This document shows, in pieces, positions 15,442 to 24,093 of a stretch of 38,451 nucleotides of DNA. The stretch is from positions 1 to 38,451 of the forward strand of contig DCVX01000014.1 of NCBI GenBank assembly GCA_002328805.1, written 5' to 3'. Source of the DNA: Candidatus Dojkabacteria bacterium UBA2177. Its GTDB lineage: Bacteria; Patescibacteriota; Dojkabacteria; SC72. The first letter of the stretch is position 1. Every line of letters begins with the position of its first letter. Under the pieces are notes generated by a model. It was not told the DNA's origin. It saw nothing but the letters and a program-made list of their open reading frames with translations, and made no database searches. Both the position numbers and the translations under genes were made by a program.

Positions 15442-16517
15442 TCAATATAATCGTCAAGTTTTTGTTGTGCAGATTTCTCTTTAAGCTTTTTAAGAGCTTT
15501 TGCTTCAATCTGTCTAATTCTTTCTCGGGTAACTCCAAATTCTTTTCCAACTTCCTCTAGAGTTCTTGAAACACCATCATCTAATCCAAACCTTAAGGAA
15601 AGTACACGTCTTTCTCTATCTTGAAGACTGTCTAGGATATCTCTAAGTTGGTTTTTGAGGTATTCCCCTGTTGCGTAATCTTCGGGAGATTGGGACCAGT
15701 CATCTGGAATAACATCTTGAAGCTTGCTATCCTTCTCCTCCCCTATTGGTGTAGCAAGGGATGTTGGATTCTGTTTTATCTTTCTTATTTCAGCAATCTT
15801 CTCTATCTCTATCTCCATCTCTTTTGCTATTTCCTCGTCTGTAGGTGGTCGTCCAAGTTTTGTTGCAAGTATATTACTTGTTTTATTGAACTTATTGATG
15901 GTCTCTATCATGTGGACCGGTATACGAATAGTTCTTGCTTGGTCTGCAATAGCTCTTGTAATTGCTTGTCTTATCCACCAAGTTGCATATGTAGAGAATT
16001 TAAATCCTTTTGTGTAATCAAATTTCTCTACGGCTCGCATCAAACCAATATTGCCTTCTTGGATAAGGTCTAGTAGTTCTAAATTGCTCTTGCTGTACTT
16101 TTTTGCAATACTAACAACCAATCTTAGGTTTGCGGTAATTAAAAGCTGTGTTGCTTCTTCATCTCCCTGTTCTATTCTTTTTGCCAAAATAACCTCCTCC
16201 TCACCTGTTAGGAGGGGAATTCTTCCAATTTCGTAGAGATAGGACCTTATTGCATCTGTAGAGATATTTGTCTGAATGTTTTTTAATATCCTAATTTTTT
16301 TCTCTAGAGTTAATTCCTCTTTCTCTTGAGCGACTACATCTTCTTCTGGTTCGAGAACCTCAATTTCATTCTTTTGAAGCTTTTCAAAGATTTCGTCTAG
16401 GAGGTCTATATCTTCCTCTATTGTAGGGAAAACATCAAGAAGATCTTCTTGGGTTAGAAATCCCTGATCTTTTCCTTTTTTAATAAGATATTTGATGGAT
16501 TTGCTTTTGTCTGACAT
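15438..16517 (-). CDS. rpoD: RNA polymerase housekeeping sigma factor (sigma-70/SigA)
   Basis: Primary sigma factor of 359 residues. Region 1.1 is present (KGKDQGFLTQEDLLDVFP), so it is a group 1 sigma. Region 1.2 (DAIRSYLYEIGRIPLLT), region 2 with the -10-binding tryptophans (YATWWIRQAITRAI), region 3.0 with the HxxE pair (IPVHMIETINK) that reads the extended -10 TG, and region 4 helix-turn-helix (GVTRERIRQIEAKAL) all stand out. The preserved region 3.0 fits the many TGN-TATAAT promoters in this window. Short like Gram-positive SigA, without the non-conserved region of E. coli RpoD. It diverges from a small zinc-ribbon gene across 26 bp. Confidence 0.97.
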   Translation of the reverse strand: MSDKSKSIKYLIKKGKDQGFLTQEDLLDVFPTIEEDIDLLDEIFEKLQKNEIEVLEPEEDVVAQEKEELTLEKKIRILKNIQTNISTDAIRSYLYEIGRIPLLTGEEEVILAKRIEQGDEEATQLLITANLRLVVSIAKKYSKSNLELLDLIQEGNIGLMRAVEKFDYTKGFKFSTYATWWIRQAITRAIADQARTIRIPVHMIETINKFNKTSNILATKLGRPPTDEEIAKEMEIEIEKIAEIRKIKQNPTSLATPIGEEKDSKLQDVIPDDWSQSPEDYATGEYLKNQLRDILDSLQDRERRVLSLRFGLDDGVSRTLEEVGKEFGVTRERIRQIEAKALKKLKEKSAQQKLDDYID

Positions 16518-16543
16518 TCAGAGTGTGTGGTATAATTTTATAT
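16518..16543. promoter_or_regulatory. 26-bp divergent promoter between rpoD and a zinc-ribbon gene
   Basis: Plus strand: extended -10 TGG-TATAAT (hexamer 16531-16536), seven bases before the ATG at 16544. Minus strand: the best -10 is TATACC (16534-16529), eleven bases before the rpoD ATG at 16517. The two hexamers overlap, so the same few base pairs seem to serve both directions, with leaders of zero to about five bases. Confidence 0.6.
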
Positions 16544-16882
16544 ATGGACAATAAAGATAATAACACATTCGGGAATAAGGAGCCTTTTCTAAATGCTCTG
16601 GCAAAGTTTTGTGATAAGTGCGGTACTGCATATAACCCCGAAGATATTAATGTCGTCCAGAACACTGGAGTCTCCGCTATTATACACTTTTCTTGCCATA
16701 ATTGTAAATCAAGGAACCTTGCTACATACATTTTCCCGATAGGAATGAGTAGTAGATCTCCTCTGGATGTTGATCTTAGTTTCGAAGAGCTTGAAAAGTT
16801 TGCTTCCCAAAGCAAGATTTCTCTCGAAGAGATTCTTGAAGTATATTCATTATTAAAAAAGAATTCAAAGGTCTCTGTTTAA
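16544..16882 (+). CDS. Small zinc-ribbon protein of unknown function
   Basis: A 112-residue protein. A four-cysteine zinc ribbon is visible as CDKCG near residue 23 and CHNC near 51, around a short beta region; the C-terminal half is a helical tail (SFEELEKFASQSKISLEEILEVYSLL) that looks like a protein-binding helix pair. No named family recognised. The ATG at 16544 is chosen because it lies seven bases after a perfect extended -10; an upstream in-frame GTG at 16523 would sit before the promoter. Its pairing with rpoD suggests, but does not show, a role in transcription. Confidence 0.75.
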   Translation: MDNKDNNTFGNKEPFLNALAKFCDKCGTAYNPEDINVVQNTGVSAIIHFSCHNCKSRNLATYIFPIGMSSRSPLDVDLSFEELEKFASQSKISLEEILEVYSLLKKNSKVSV

Positions 16883-16893
16883 CTGGAGAATTG

Positions 16894-19890
16894 TTAGTTT
16901 GGGATTCTCCAAATTACAGGGAATTCTAGGTCTTCATTAAGTTCAAATCTTCCAGAGAGTTGGTTACTTATACTATTTAATCCTTGGGAACTCTCCAAAT
17001 TCCATGTAGAAGGATAGGAGATATCTAGTTTGTAAGCAAATTTCTTTTCTCCAGGCTGTTTAAATAGGTTTATATCAAAGAAGGCGTTTTGTTCCTGTAT
17101 TACAATTGGGAAATTAGAATCTCCATCTTCTCTCTCTATTCTATATGAGATGTCTAAGGTATTTATGGAGTTGATTGGTGTGTTAAACCAACCACCAATT
17201 ACTTTAAAGCCACTTTCTCTATAAACAGAATATTCATTGTTTTCAATTCCGTTAATTCTTAGTATCTTTGCTTGAGGAGGGATATATATTCTTTGGTAAT
17301 TTATGTAATCTCCTTCTGGGTAAACATTCTCAGTAGAGGTGTTTTCTACATTTATTGAGTATATGAAATCTATGGTATCTTCATCTTTTATGTTTATGGT
17401 AAGAGAATAGTTTTTATCTAGGTATAGATTCGCCTTATTTCCTCCCCAATTCCAATCTATTGCTATTGGAGCATCATTGTATTTATTACTCATGGAGTTT
17501 GCCCAGTTTCTAGAGCTAAAGAAATTATATGCATCCTTGTTTTTAAAAGTCGCCTGTAAATGTTTTTCGTCTAAGGTCTTCTCAAAGATGTCAGCCATTC
17601 CCATAAGGTCGGCAATGTTCATAGAGAGTAATTTCTTAACTATTTCGTTTGCAAGATTAGCTAAAAAGGTTGTTTTTTGGGTAGATCCAGGGACAAACTC
17701 CTCGTGCATTTGGAATATTTTGCTGTCCAGATTTTCACTTGTAATGAGTTCTGTTTCTCCAGGGACTTCTATTCCTCCCCATCGTTCCAAGAGTTCTTTT
17801 ACAAAGGAGACATCGATTGTTATTAGGCCTTCAAGAGAACTGCCCTTTCCAAGCTCAGAGATAAAGGGTTCTGCCTCTGTGAGTGTATCGGCTAGGTCGG
17901 GGTACCAGTTTACTAAGGAGAATGGCCAGTTAGTTATCTCTAATGCATTAGACATACTTCTAGGAGGTGTCGACCTCTTGTTCTGAATCTTCAAAGTTCC
18001 GTCTGCATTGTAAATGTCGTCAACGAATAGTTCTCTTATTTGACCTCCCTCTACGCCTACGATTCCATAACTGGTTAACCAACCTCCAGTGCTTCTTATC
18101 TCACCTTCGTTTTGGAAGAGGATTAAATACCTTTTTCTCTCGTTTACTCCTAAGAGATCTGGGAGAAAAGAGTTTACGGCTTTGAAGGATTCTGTTCCTT
18201 CCTCAATTTGGGCAATAATCTCTTTGAACTCTATAATCTTGTCTTGTAGAGCCTTAGGAAATACTGTTGTGTTAAGGTTTGTTATTATCTCGGAAGCAAG
18301 AGAGATTCTGTAATCTGCTTCTTCTAATTTATAACTGTTTTTCTCTATCTCTTCTAAATAAGTTCTGTATTCTCTTGTTGTTGTGGGAGTAGAAGTTTGA
18401 AAATCTATTGCTGGTTCAAAATCCTGCATGTACTGTGTTAGGGGATATACAGCATCCACTAACTGTTTAGCTCCTTGTGCAGTATATTGAGCTCCAAGAA
18501 CTAATTGGGTGGTGTTGTCATACAATTCATTCTTACCTAAAATTTGGAATATCCAATACATCTGGTCCACACTCTGTCCTACTCTGGAGATGTTTTTCTC
18601 CAAAGATTCTATTTCCTGAGAACTCTGTGTTCTATCTATCTCTAGAATAGAGGTTGAAATGTTTTTGACGGAAGAATTAATTAAAAGTAATCCTATTACT
18701 GTCCCAACTATTGGGTATATTACAAAATATGTAAGGGCTATTAGGAAGATAGTGATTAAAGACCTTTTTATTATTTTCCCCCCCTCTATTTTCTTCTCTT
18801 TTCTTTTTACAAAGATTCCTTTAACGGGGGTAAGGAGAGAGGAGAGGAGTTCCCCGAGCTTGGTTTTTCCTTCTTTAACTGTCTTTTTTTGTTTTATCTT
18901 TTGTGGTGTTTTATCTAGGTCCCAAGTCTTATTTGTTGCTTCATAGTATTTTTGAATTTGCTCTATAAGAGCCTCTTCAAGGCTTACCTGTTGGTCCCAA
19001 CCATAGTTGGATGCATGAGGTGCTGGAACATAAAGATCTTGAATGAGAAATTGCTCCTCGGGATTCTCTACAAAACGAATAGTTTGAGCCTCAGTATTAA
19101 GTTCCAAAAGCTTGTAAGCTAAGGAAAGAGTCGTGTAATTGTTTTTGTTAGCTAGAGAGATTACTTCGCCTCTAGTATTGTCAGAAAAGGATAATTTTAA
19201 TATTCCGTATGTAGCATCTGCCTCGTGTATTAGGGAATGTAGATCTAATCCCTCACCTTTTATGGTTATTTGGCTTTTCTGGACAGTATCTGTAAGAAGA
19301 CCATCTAGAGTCTCGTTGTTAACTCTCTCTATTCCTCTACCAATAACTGTTCCTAGTCTTAGGATTCGAAGATTAATATTAGATTTGTCCTTGAACTCTG
19401 CAGCTAGTGTTTCGCAATATTTCTGAAGTTCCATAGCAGAGTAGGGAGATGGAGTAGAAAGCCGTTCGTTATTGACTCTGTTTGCTAATTCTCTATTTAG
19501 TGCAAGGGATGTAATTAGAGAGAACTTCCCATTGTTTTTTCTTGTATTGGTAAGGGTTTCCTCAAGAATCTTTGTTTCATTTAGGAACTCTTTACTGTCG
19601 AATTCTTTTTTATTTAATTTCTCATTGAGGAAGTAGAAAAGATAGTCAAACCTTTTAACATTTTTGAAAAGAGAGTTAAAACCTTTGAAGTCAAAGAAGT
19701 CAAAGAGATCAGACTTCTTAAGTTCTGAAAGATATTTTCGTGTCTCACTGTTAAATTTGTCTATAATGACTACATAACAACCTTGTTCTATGAGGGTTTT
19801 TGCTGTTAAATAACCCACTCTATTCCCGCCATGGATTATTATGGCTATTGGGGTTTGGGGTTTTATTTTGTTTAATCGTAAATTACTCAT
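16894..19890 (-). CDS. Fusion of a degenerate SDR/epimerase domain with a membrane DUF4012 domain
   Basis: A 998-residue protein in three parts. Residues 14-315 are a Rossmann NAD-epimerase-like domain, but the GxxGxxG motif reads HGGNRVG (20-26) and the catalytic YxxxK reads Y150-SAM-E154, so it is probably not an active dehydrogenase or epimerase. Residues 316-375 are a basic linker, followed by one membrane helix at about 378-404. The rest is a DUF4012 domain, a family of unknown function seen in Actinobacteria and CPR, with NEGEIRSTGGW near 594-604 and VDDIYNADGTL. The N-terminus is cytoplasmic and the DUF4012 part outside. It follows the PEGA gene by nine bases. Nearby glycan genes suggest an envelope-polysaccharide role, which is inference. 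Confidence 0.85.
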   Translation of the reverse strand: MSNLRLNKIKPQTPIAIIIHGGNRVGYLTAKTLIEQGCYVVIIDKFNSETRKYLSELKKSDLFDFFDFKGFNSLFKNVKRFDYLFYFLNEKLNKKEFDSKEFLNETKILEETLTNTRKNNGKFSLITSLALNRELANRVNNERLSTPSPYSAMELQKYCETLAAEFKDKSNINLRILRLGTVIGRGIERVNNETLDGLLTDTVQKSQITIKGEGLDLHSLIHEADATYGILKLSFSDNTRGEVISLANKNNYTTLSLAYKLLELNTEAQTIRFVENPEEQFLIQDLYVPAPHASNYGWDQQVSLEEALIEQIQKYYEATNKTWDLDKTPQKIKQKKTVKEGKTKLGELLSSLLTPVKGIFVKRKEKKIEGGKIIKRSLITIFLIALTYFVIYPIVGTVIGLLLINSSVKNISTSILEIDRTQSSQEIESLEKNISRVGQSVDQMYWIFQILGKNELYDNTTQLVLGAQYTAQGAKQLVDAVYPLTQYMQDFEPAIDFQTSTPTTTREYRTYLEEIEKNSYKLEEADYRISLASEIITNLNTTVFPKALQDKIIEFKEIIAQIEEGTESFKAVNSFLPDLLGVNERKRYLILFQNEGEIRSTGGWLTSYGIVGVEGGQIRELFVDDIYNADGTLKIQNKRSTPPRSMSNALEITNWPFSLVNWYPDLADTLTEAEPFISELGKGSSLEGLITIDVSFVKELLERWGGIEVPGETELITSENLDSKIFQMHEEFVPGSTQKTTFLANLANEIVKKLLSMNIADLMGMADIFEKTLDEKHLQATFKNKDAYNFFSSRNWANSMSNKYNDAPIAIDWNWGGNKANLYLDKNYSLTINIKDEDTIDFIYSINVENTSTENVYPEGDYINYQRIYIPPQAKILRINGIENNEYSVYRESGFKVIGGWFNTPINSINTLDISYRIEREDGDSNFPIVIQEQNAFFDINLFKQPGEKKFAYKLDISYPSTWNLESSQGLNSISNQLSGRFELNEDLEFPVIWRIPN

Positions 19891-19899
19891 TTTTTAGTT

Positions 19900-20619
19900 T
19901 TATTCATCTACACTTTCCTCGCTTATCGTTTCTTCTGTTATCTCTTCACTGGAAATTTCCCTTTCTGTTTCAATAGTCTCTGTCTCTATGGGTTCAAAAT
20001 TTACAGGGATTGGGAAATGGAATGTTTTGAGATTAAGAACATAATTATTTCGCAGTAACACTGGGACTTTTACTTCTTCATGTCCAGGGGCTAAAACTTT
20101 AATCTCATACTGACTTTCTCTTAGTCTAAGGTTTGTTATTGGACTTTCTTTTAAAAATTCTCCATCTAGAAATACTCTGGAATTGTTGACATTACTTATT
20201 ACGGTTAAGAAGCCTTCGTCTGAGGTTGTTCTTATAGGTGTGTAGTAAATGATTGCTCCATGAAGCAAGTCTTCTGGTCCTATTTCCAAATCTATTCTTG
20301 CGGAAGTGTTTCGTGTTAACTCTATCTGGAATGAATGTTTTTTGTAAAAAGCCTCCTCTTCTACCACTTTTTGAAGTTCTACAAGGTAGGAACCTTCTGG
20401 GAGGTCTTCAATATTTGTTGGAGTCTCCCCATAATCTTGTCCGTTTATCCAGACTCTAGCGACTCCAGCTTTTGTACTAATTTCTAAGGTTGTATTGTTG
20501 TAAAAACGATTAATAAAAGGAAGTCTCCCTATTAATTGGTTAACTGGAATAAAGTAGAGCAAAACGGAGATAGCTAGTATCAGAAAAATTGTTATTAAGG
20601 CAATTTTGTTCTTTTTCAT
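19900..20619 (-). CDS. Membrane-anchored protein with two PEGA domains
   Basis: A 239-residue protein with an N-terminal signal anchor at about 7-27 (ALITIFLILAISVLLYFIP). Two PEGA repeats follow: one around VWINGQDYGETPTNIEDLPEG and one around VFLDGEFLKESPITNLRLRE, each a short beta-sandwich ending in a glycine turn. The tail is very rich in Glu and Thr. PEGA domains are common in surface proteins and probably bind other envelope components. The ATG is eight bases after a perfect TATAAT, predicting a leaderless mRNA that may also cover the following DUF4012 gene. Confidence 0.85.
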   Translation of the reverse strand: MKKNKIALITIFLILAISVLLYFIPVNQLIGRLPFINRFYNNTTLEISTKAGVARVWINGQDYGETPTNIEDLPEGSYLVELQKVVEEEAFYKKHSFQIELTRNTSARIDLEIGPEDLLHGAIIYYTPIRTTSDEGFLTVISNVNNSRVFLDGEFLKESPITNLRLRESQYEIKVLAPGHEEVKVPVLLRNNYVLNLKTFHFPIPVNFEPIETETIETEREISSEEITEETISEESVDE

Positions 20620-20627
20620 AACTCTTA

Positions 20628-20633
20628 ATTATA
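20628..20633 (-). promoter_or_regulatory. -10 box of the PEGA-DUF4012 operon
   Basis: Minus-strand TATAAT, eight bases before the ATG at 20619. It lies in a 94-bp gap after the WecA-like gene. No good -35 was found at 17 bp. Confidence 0.6.
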
Positions 20634-20713
20634 TGTTTTAAACAGTTGTGCTTCCAGGACCTATAGTCTTGCCTTTTTGGATACATAATTCTAGAGAAAT
20701 GGAGATTTACTTT

Positions 20714-21922
20714 TTAGTAAGAATATCTAGATTCAGGGCTTTCTTTCTTCTCCTGCTCTTTCTTCTTTTTAGAGGCTCTTATGTTTATGTAAACAATGAA
20801 TGCTATTCCTAATGCCAAAGAAATTACTAATGTGAAGTATCTAATAGCTCCTGTTGTTAAGATGGCAAATGATCCTAGAAGCAGAGTTGCGGACATCTCT
20901 ATTAGTACAAGTTGTGCCCTTGAAAGGTTTAGATTCATTAACTGGTGATGTAAATGATCTGGACCACTTAACTTCATTAGGTCCCCTAGACTCTTAGGCT
21001 TGTATACCAAAAGTCTCTTTATTATTACATAAATAAAGTCTATTAAAGGCAGCATGAGGAGCATTACGGTTGTTGAAATCTTTGCATCTGCCACGATAGC
21101 CAGGATACATATAAGGAAACCATAAACAGATTTCCCCGCAGAGCCAGTCATAATCTTCTGAGGGGGGAATGCGAATATTAGGAATGCAAGTAATCCTCCT
21201 GCGATCAAAATACTTATTGTAGAAGAGAAAACAGACATGTCTCTCATTGCTATAACAAATATTAGGGAGAATATTACAAAAGAATTAGCCTCAATTATTC
21301 CAGGAGAGCCCGCTGTCCACTTAACAGCATTTATGCAAACAAGTATCCAGAAGAAAAGAAAGATATCTCCGGGAAGTGCAAGTGATTGCTCTATTCCAAA
21401 TATTGAGAAATTGTATGTTATGGCACTTAAATCTAGGTTAAAGAAGGGAATAGAGGTGATATTTAGTATTGAAAAAGCAATTATTCCTGCGGCAAGAATC
21501 TGGTAAAGCAGTTGGACTTTTGCAGGCAAGTTGAATATGTCATCCAATGTTGCTCCCACAATAAGAATAAAAAGAGATACCAGGATAGGTAATGTAAAGC
21601 TGTCTATTTTGAAAAACACCAATATTGCAATGAATGCTGGCAGGGTTATTGCTAGCCCCCCTAGAGATGGAGTTATCCCTTCATGGAGGGCTTTAAGAGG
21701 GTTGTCGAACTCTCTGTCGCCTCTCCCTTTTTTAGGAACATAGGTGATGTTAAATTTTAAGGCGATATAACCTAGTATTGGTGTAAGAAGGAGTGCTATA
21801 ACAAAACCTATCAAAAATATCGGCCAGTATTCGATATATTTTGCATATGCAGTATTTTGTATAAATCCAGGGATTCTGTTAAATAATCCCATTAGAAGCT
21901 CGGTTGTAGAAGAGAAGTCCAT
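20714..21922 (-). CDS. WecA/MraY-family membrane protein with altered catalytic motifs
   Basis: A 402-residue polytopic protein with about ten membrane helices. Family features of the polyprenyl-phosphate N-acetylhexosamine-1-phosphate transferases are clear: PSLGGLAI, GATLDDIFNLP (D127, D128) and PDHLHHQLMNLNLSRAQ near 321-336, closest to WecA/TagO. Yet the canonical NxxxxDGxDG loop reads N198-AVKWTAGSPG, with A204 and P207 in place of both Asp, and GDTGS reads G260-SAGK with Ser for Asp. Loss of three catalytic Asp suggests a non-enzymatic or changed-function homologue. It starts one base after the stop of the small membrane-protein gene. Confidence 0.85.
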   Translation of the reverse strand: MDFSSTTELLMGLFNRIPGFIQNTAYAKYIEYWPIFLIGFVIALLLTPILGYIALKFNITYVPKKGRGDREFDNPLKALHEGITPSLGGLAITLPAFIAILVFFKIDSFTLPILVSLFILIVGATLDDIFNLPAKVQLLYQILAAGIIAFSILNITSIPFFNLDLSAITYNFSIFGIEQSLALPGDIFLFFWILVCINAVKWTAGSPGIIEANSFVIFSLIFVIAMRDMSVFSSTISILIAGGLLAFLIFAFPPQKIMTGSAGKSVYGFLICILAIVADAKISTTVMLLMLPLIDFIYVIIKRLLVYKPKSLGDLMKLSGPDHLHHQLMNLNLSRAQLVLIEMSATLLLGSFAILTTGAIRYFTLVISLALGIAFIVYINIRASKKKKEQEKKESPESRYSY

Positions 21923-21923
21923 A

Positions 21924-22394
21924 TTAAAAAAGATTTACTAAGTCAATTAAAATAAGACTCTGTGAAATACTAGCTAACAAAGAAGAGAAAAGAAGGAGTC
22001 TGGTTAGCTTCTTTTCGTTATTATAGTACCTAGAAGTAAAAAGCATGGAAAGTAAAAGTGCTATTAAGGAAATCATGGGGAATATAAATATGTAATCTCT
22101 CTGTGCAAGCTTCTTTTCTGCTGACAAGAAATGCCTGAATATTGGGACGTATACTGGTAGAGTTGAAAAATTCTCCAGTATAATGGATATTTGTTGAGCT
22201 ATTAAAACAAGACCGATTGTTAATGTTGCCCAAACGAGAGGATCTTTTAAGAATTTTCTAACTTCAAACCTTAATACTGCAAAATCTATGGATCTTTTTA
22301 TCTTGAAAAACCTGTTCTTAAAAGGTTCTTTAATACCTAGTTCCAATTGCTTGGACTCCTGTTGGAGTTCTTTCTTCTTCTTTTCCCTCTTCAT
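21924..22394 (-). CDS. Small membrane protein of unknown function
   Basis: A 156-residue protein with a basic, Lys/Glu-rich N-terminus and three hydrophobic segments (about 53-74, 103-118 and 133-155). Between the first two lies LPVYVPIFRHFLSAEKKLA, which resembles the periplasmic loop (pattern IPLFYS-PWG-xxQLA) of a CPR family I know only as hypothetical. It sits between rsmA and the WecA-like gene on the same strand. The ATG follows an extended -10 by six bases. Confidence 0.75.
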   Translation of the reverse strand: MKREKKKKELQQESKQLELGIKEPFKNRFFKIKRSIDFAVLRFEVRKFLKDPLVWATLTIGLVLIAQQISIILENFSTLPVYVPIFRHFLSAEKKLAQRDYIFIFPMISLIALLLSMLFTSRYYNNEKKLTRLLLFSSLLASISQSLILIDLVNLF

Positions 22395-22400
22395 CTTTTC

Positions 22401-22409
22401 ATTATATCA
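22401..22409 (-). promoter_or_regulatory. Extended -10 promoter of the small membrane-protein gene
   Basis: Minus-strand TGA-TATAAT, hexamer 22406-22401, exactly six bases before the ATG at 22394. It lies in the 19-bp gap after rsmA and predicts a leaderless mRNA. Confidence 0.7.
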
Positions 22410-22413
22410 AAAG

Positions 22414-23154
22414 CTACGCAACATTATTGAAAAGGTATAAATATTGCTCTAGGGAGAGATGCTGAGGTCTTTCTTGAAGCAGAGGGGTTATATCTTCCTT
22501 GGTGAAGGAATAGTCTCTCCCAAGGTTATTTTTTAAGGTTTTTCTAGGTTGCCTAAAAGCATCATGTAGGAACTTTTCAAAGGCTTTACTGTTCCTTAAG
22601 GGAACAGTTTTAGGTATAAATTGTATGAATGTACTATTTACATCAGGTCTAGGCTTAAAAGACTCTGGGGAGATATTAAACAGTTTTTTTGTATCTGCAT
22701 ACAAGGTTGTGCTTAGAGCGAGATAGTTGTTGTTTGGTTCTCTAGCACAGTATTTTTCTGCAACTTCTTTTTGTATTATAAAAAAACTTGGGGAATTGAA
22801 GAATTCTGAGGTTATGATCTTTTTAATAATTTTCTTACTTACATTGTATGGTAGGGACCCAAAAAATGTAATCTTTTTCTCTTTAAAGGGATCTAATTCG
22901 GAGAAATCCCAATCTAGGAAATCAACATTTTTAACGGTTATGGATGGGTAGAGATGCTTTAATTCCAATGATAGGTTATCGTCTTTCTCAACAGCAAAAA
23001 AATCAATATTTTCTTTAATGAAAAATTGTGTAAATGCTCCTTGCCCAGGTCCTATTTCCACTATTACATCAGGCTTTTCCTTCAACACTATGTCTGCAAT
23101 CTGTGCAGAGAGATTTTTGTTAACGAAAAAGTTTTGTCCGAGGGATTTCTTCAT
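22414..23154 (-). CDS. rsmA: 16S rRNA (adenine-N6,N6) dimethyltransferase RsmA/KsgA
   Basis: Dimethylates the two adjacent adenines in helix 45 of 16S rRNA late in small-subunit assembly. The SAM-binding motifs KKSLGQNFF (start) and VEIGPGQGAFT, and the C-terminal FxPRPDVNS region are typical. Motif IV, normally NLPYN, reads SLPYN: the asparagine that contacts the target adenine N6 is replaced by serine (codon TCC). At 246 residues it is slightly short, with a reduced C-terminal helical domain. Its ATG overlaps the stop of the preceding methyltransferase gene by one base. Stop codon TAG. Confidence 0.93.
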   Translation of the reverse strand: MKKSLGQNFFVNKNLSAQIADIVLKEKPDVIVEIGPGQGAFTQFFIKENIDFFAVEKDDNLSLELKHLYPSITVKNVDFLDWDFSELDPFKEKKITFFGSLPYNVSKKIIKKIITSEFFNSPSFFIIQKEVAEKYCAREPNNNYLALSTTLYADTKKLFNISPESFKPRPDVNSTFIQFIPKTVPLRNSKAFEKFLHDAFRQPRKTLKNNLGRDYSFTKEDITPLLQERPQHLSLEQYLYLFNNVA

Positions 23155-24092
23155 TATTCTATCCTAAAATCCCAGATATCATCTTTTTTAGAAAATTCTA
23201 GATTGCACTTCTTACATTCTGCATAACCTTCTCCCTCAAAAGTTAGATCTCCTTTGCAAGAAGGGCAAGCAAGGATATCTCTTAAATTGGAACCCTGTTC
23301 TACTTCTTTGCCTAAAGCCTTTTTCTTGAGGGTTGTTTGAAAGAAAATGCTTGGAGGAATATTGGTCCAAGAGAGTGTCCTTTGGAGTATCTTTTCAAGG
23401 AAGATCATAACTTCACTTCCTAAAAATTTTTTAATGGTTTGTGATCTTAAGAAAGAACAACCTAGTTTTTTTTCGATAATGAAATCATTTTTTTCTAATA
23501 AGGACTTTATATTGGAAGGGTGGTAGTTAAGGAATATTCCACCTTCTTCTTTCTTGGAACCTTCTAGGTTCTCTCCAATGGGTTGTTCATATGGTTCTTC
23601 TGAAAAGAATTCAAAATCTTTTCTGAATAAAGCCTTTATCTTAGCCTTAATATGAACCTTATTTGCAAACTCTTGAACATATCTGGCATCTTTCTTGAAA
23701 ACTCTTTTTGCTTCTTTAAAATATTCTTCAGGTTTTTCTATATGGTGTAGGACCCTGACCATTAATCCCCCATCAAAAGAGCTTTCTTTAAATGGCATTT
23801 TGTAAGCATTAGCTGCTATTAAGGTTATTTTTGGATATCTGCTTTTAATAATCTCTTTGTTTTTAATTAGTGTGTTCAGGGAATAATCCAAAATAACTGG
23901 ATATTTGTAAGAGTTGTAATATGTAGAGGCAATTCTTCCGTATGAGCCTCCTACATCTAGAAACCAGTTCCCTCTATGATTCTCGAAGACTTTGTTTAAA
24001 AGGTTTTTCTCTGCAAGGTTCTCATAAAGTCTTTCCTGCCAGTATTGAGAGTAATCGTAGTTTAGTTTGTCATAATCTGATATGTCCGGCAT
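23154..24092 (-). CDS. Class I SAM methyltransferase with C-terminal Trm112-like zinc ribbon
   Basis: A 312-residue protein. The methyltransferase core has motif I FLDVGGSYGRIA (about 44-55) and the post-motif region SSFDGGLMVRVLHHIEKPEEYF. The last 40 residues form a zinc ribbon with C276, C279, C293 and C296 (CPSC and CKKC), like the Trm112 family. In other bacteria such ribbons are stand-alone or fused to methyltransferases acting on lipid or sugar substrates. The substrate is unknown. It lies one base after dnaG and overlaps rsmA by one base, so it belongs to that operon. Confidence 0.85.
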   Translation of the reverse strand: MPDISDYDKLNYDYSQYWQERLYENLAEKNLLNKVFENHRGNWFLDVGGSYGRIASTYYNSYKYPVILDYSLNTLIKNKEIIKSRYPKITLIAANAYKMPFKESSFDGGLMVRVLHHIEKPEEYFKEAKRVFKKDARYVQEFANKVHIKAKIKALFRKDFEFFSEEPYEQPIGENLEGSKKEEGGIFLNYHPSNIKSLLEKNDFIIEKKLGCSFLRSQTIKKFLGSEVMIFLEKILQRTLSWTNIPPSIFFQTTLKKKALGKEVEQGSNLRDILACPSCKGDLTFEGEGYAECKKCNLEFSKKDDIWDFRIE

Positions 24093-24093
24093 C

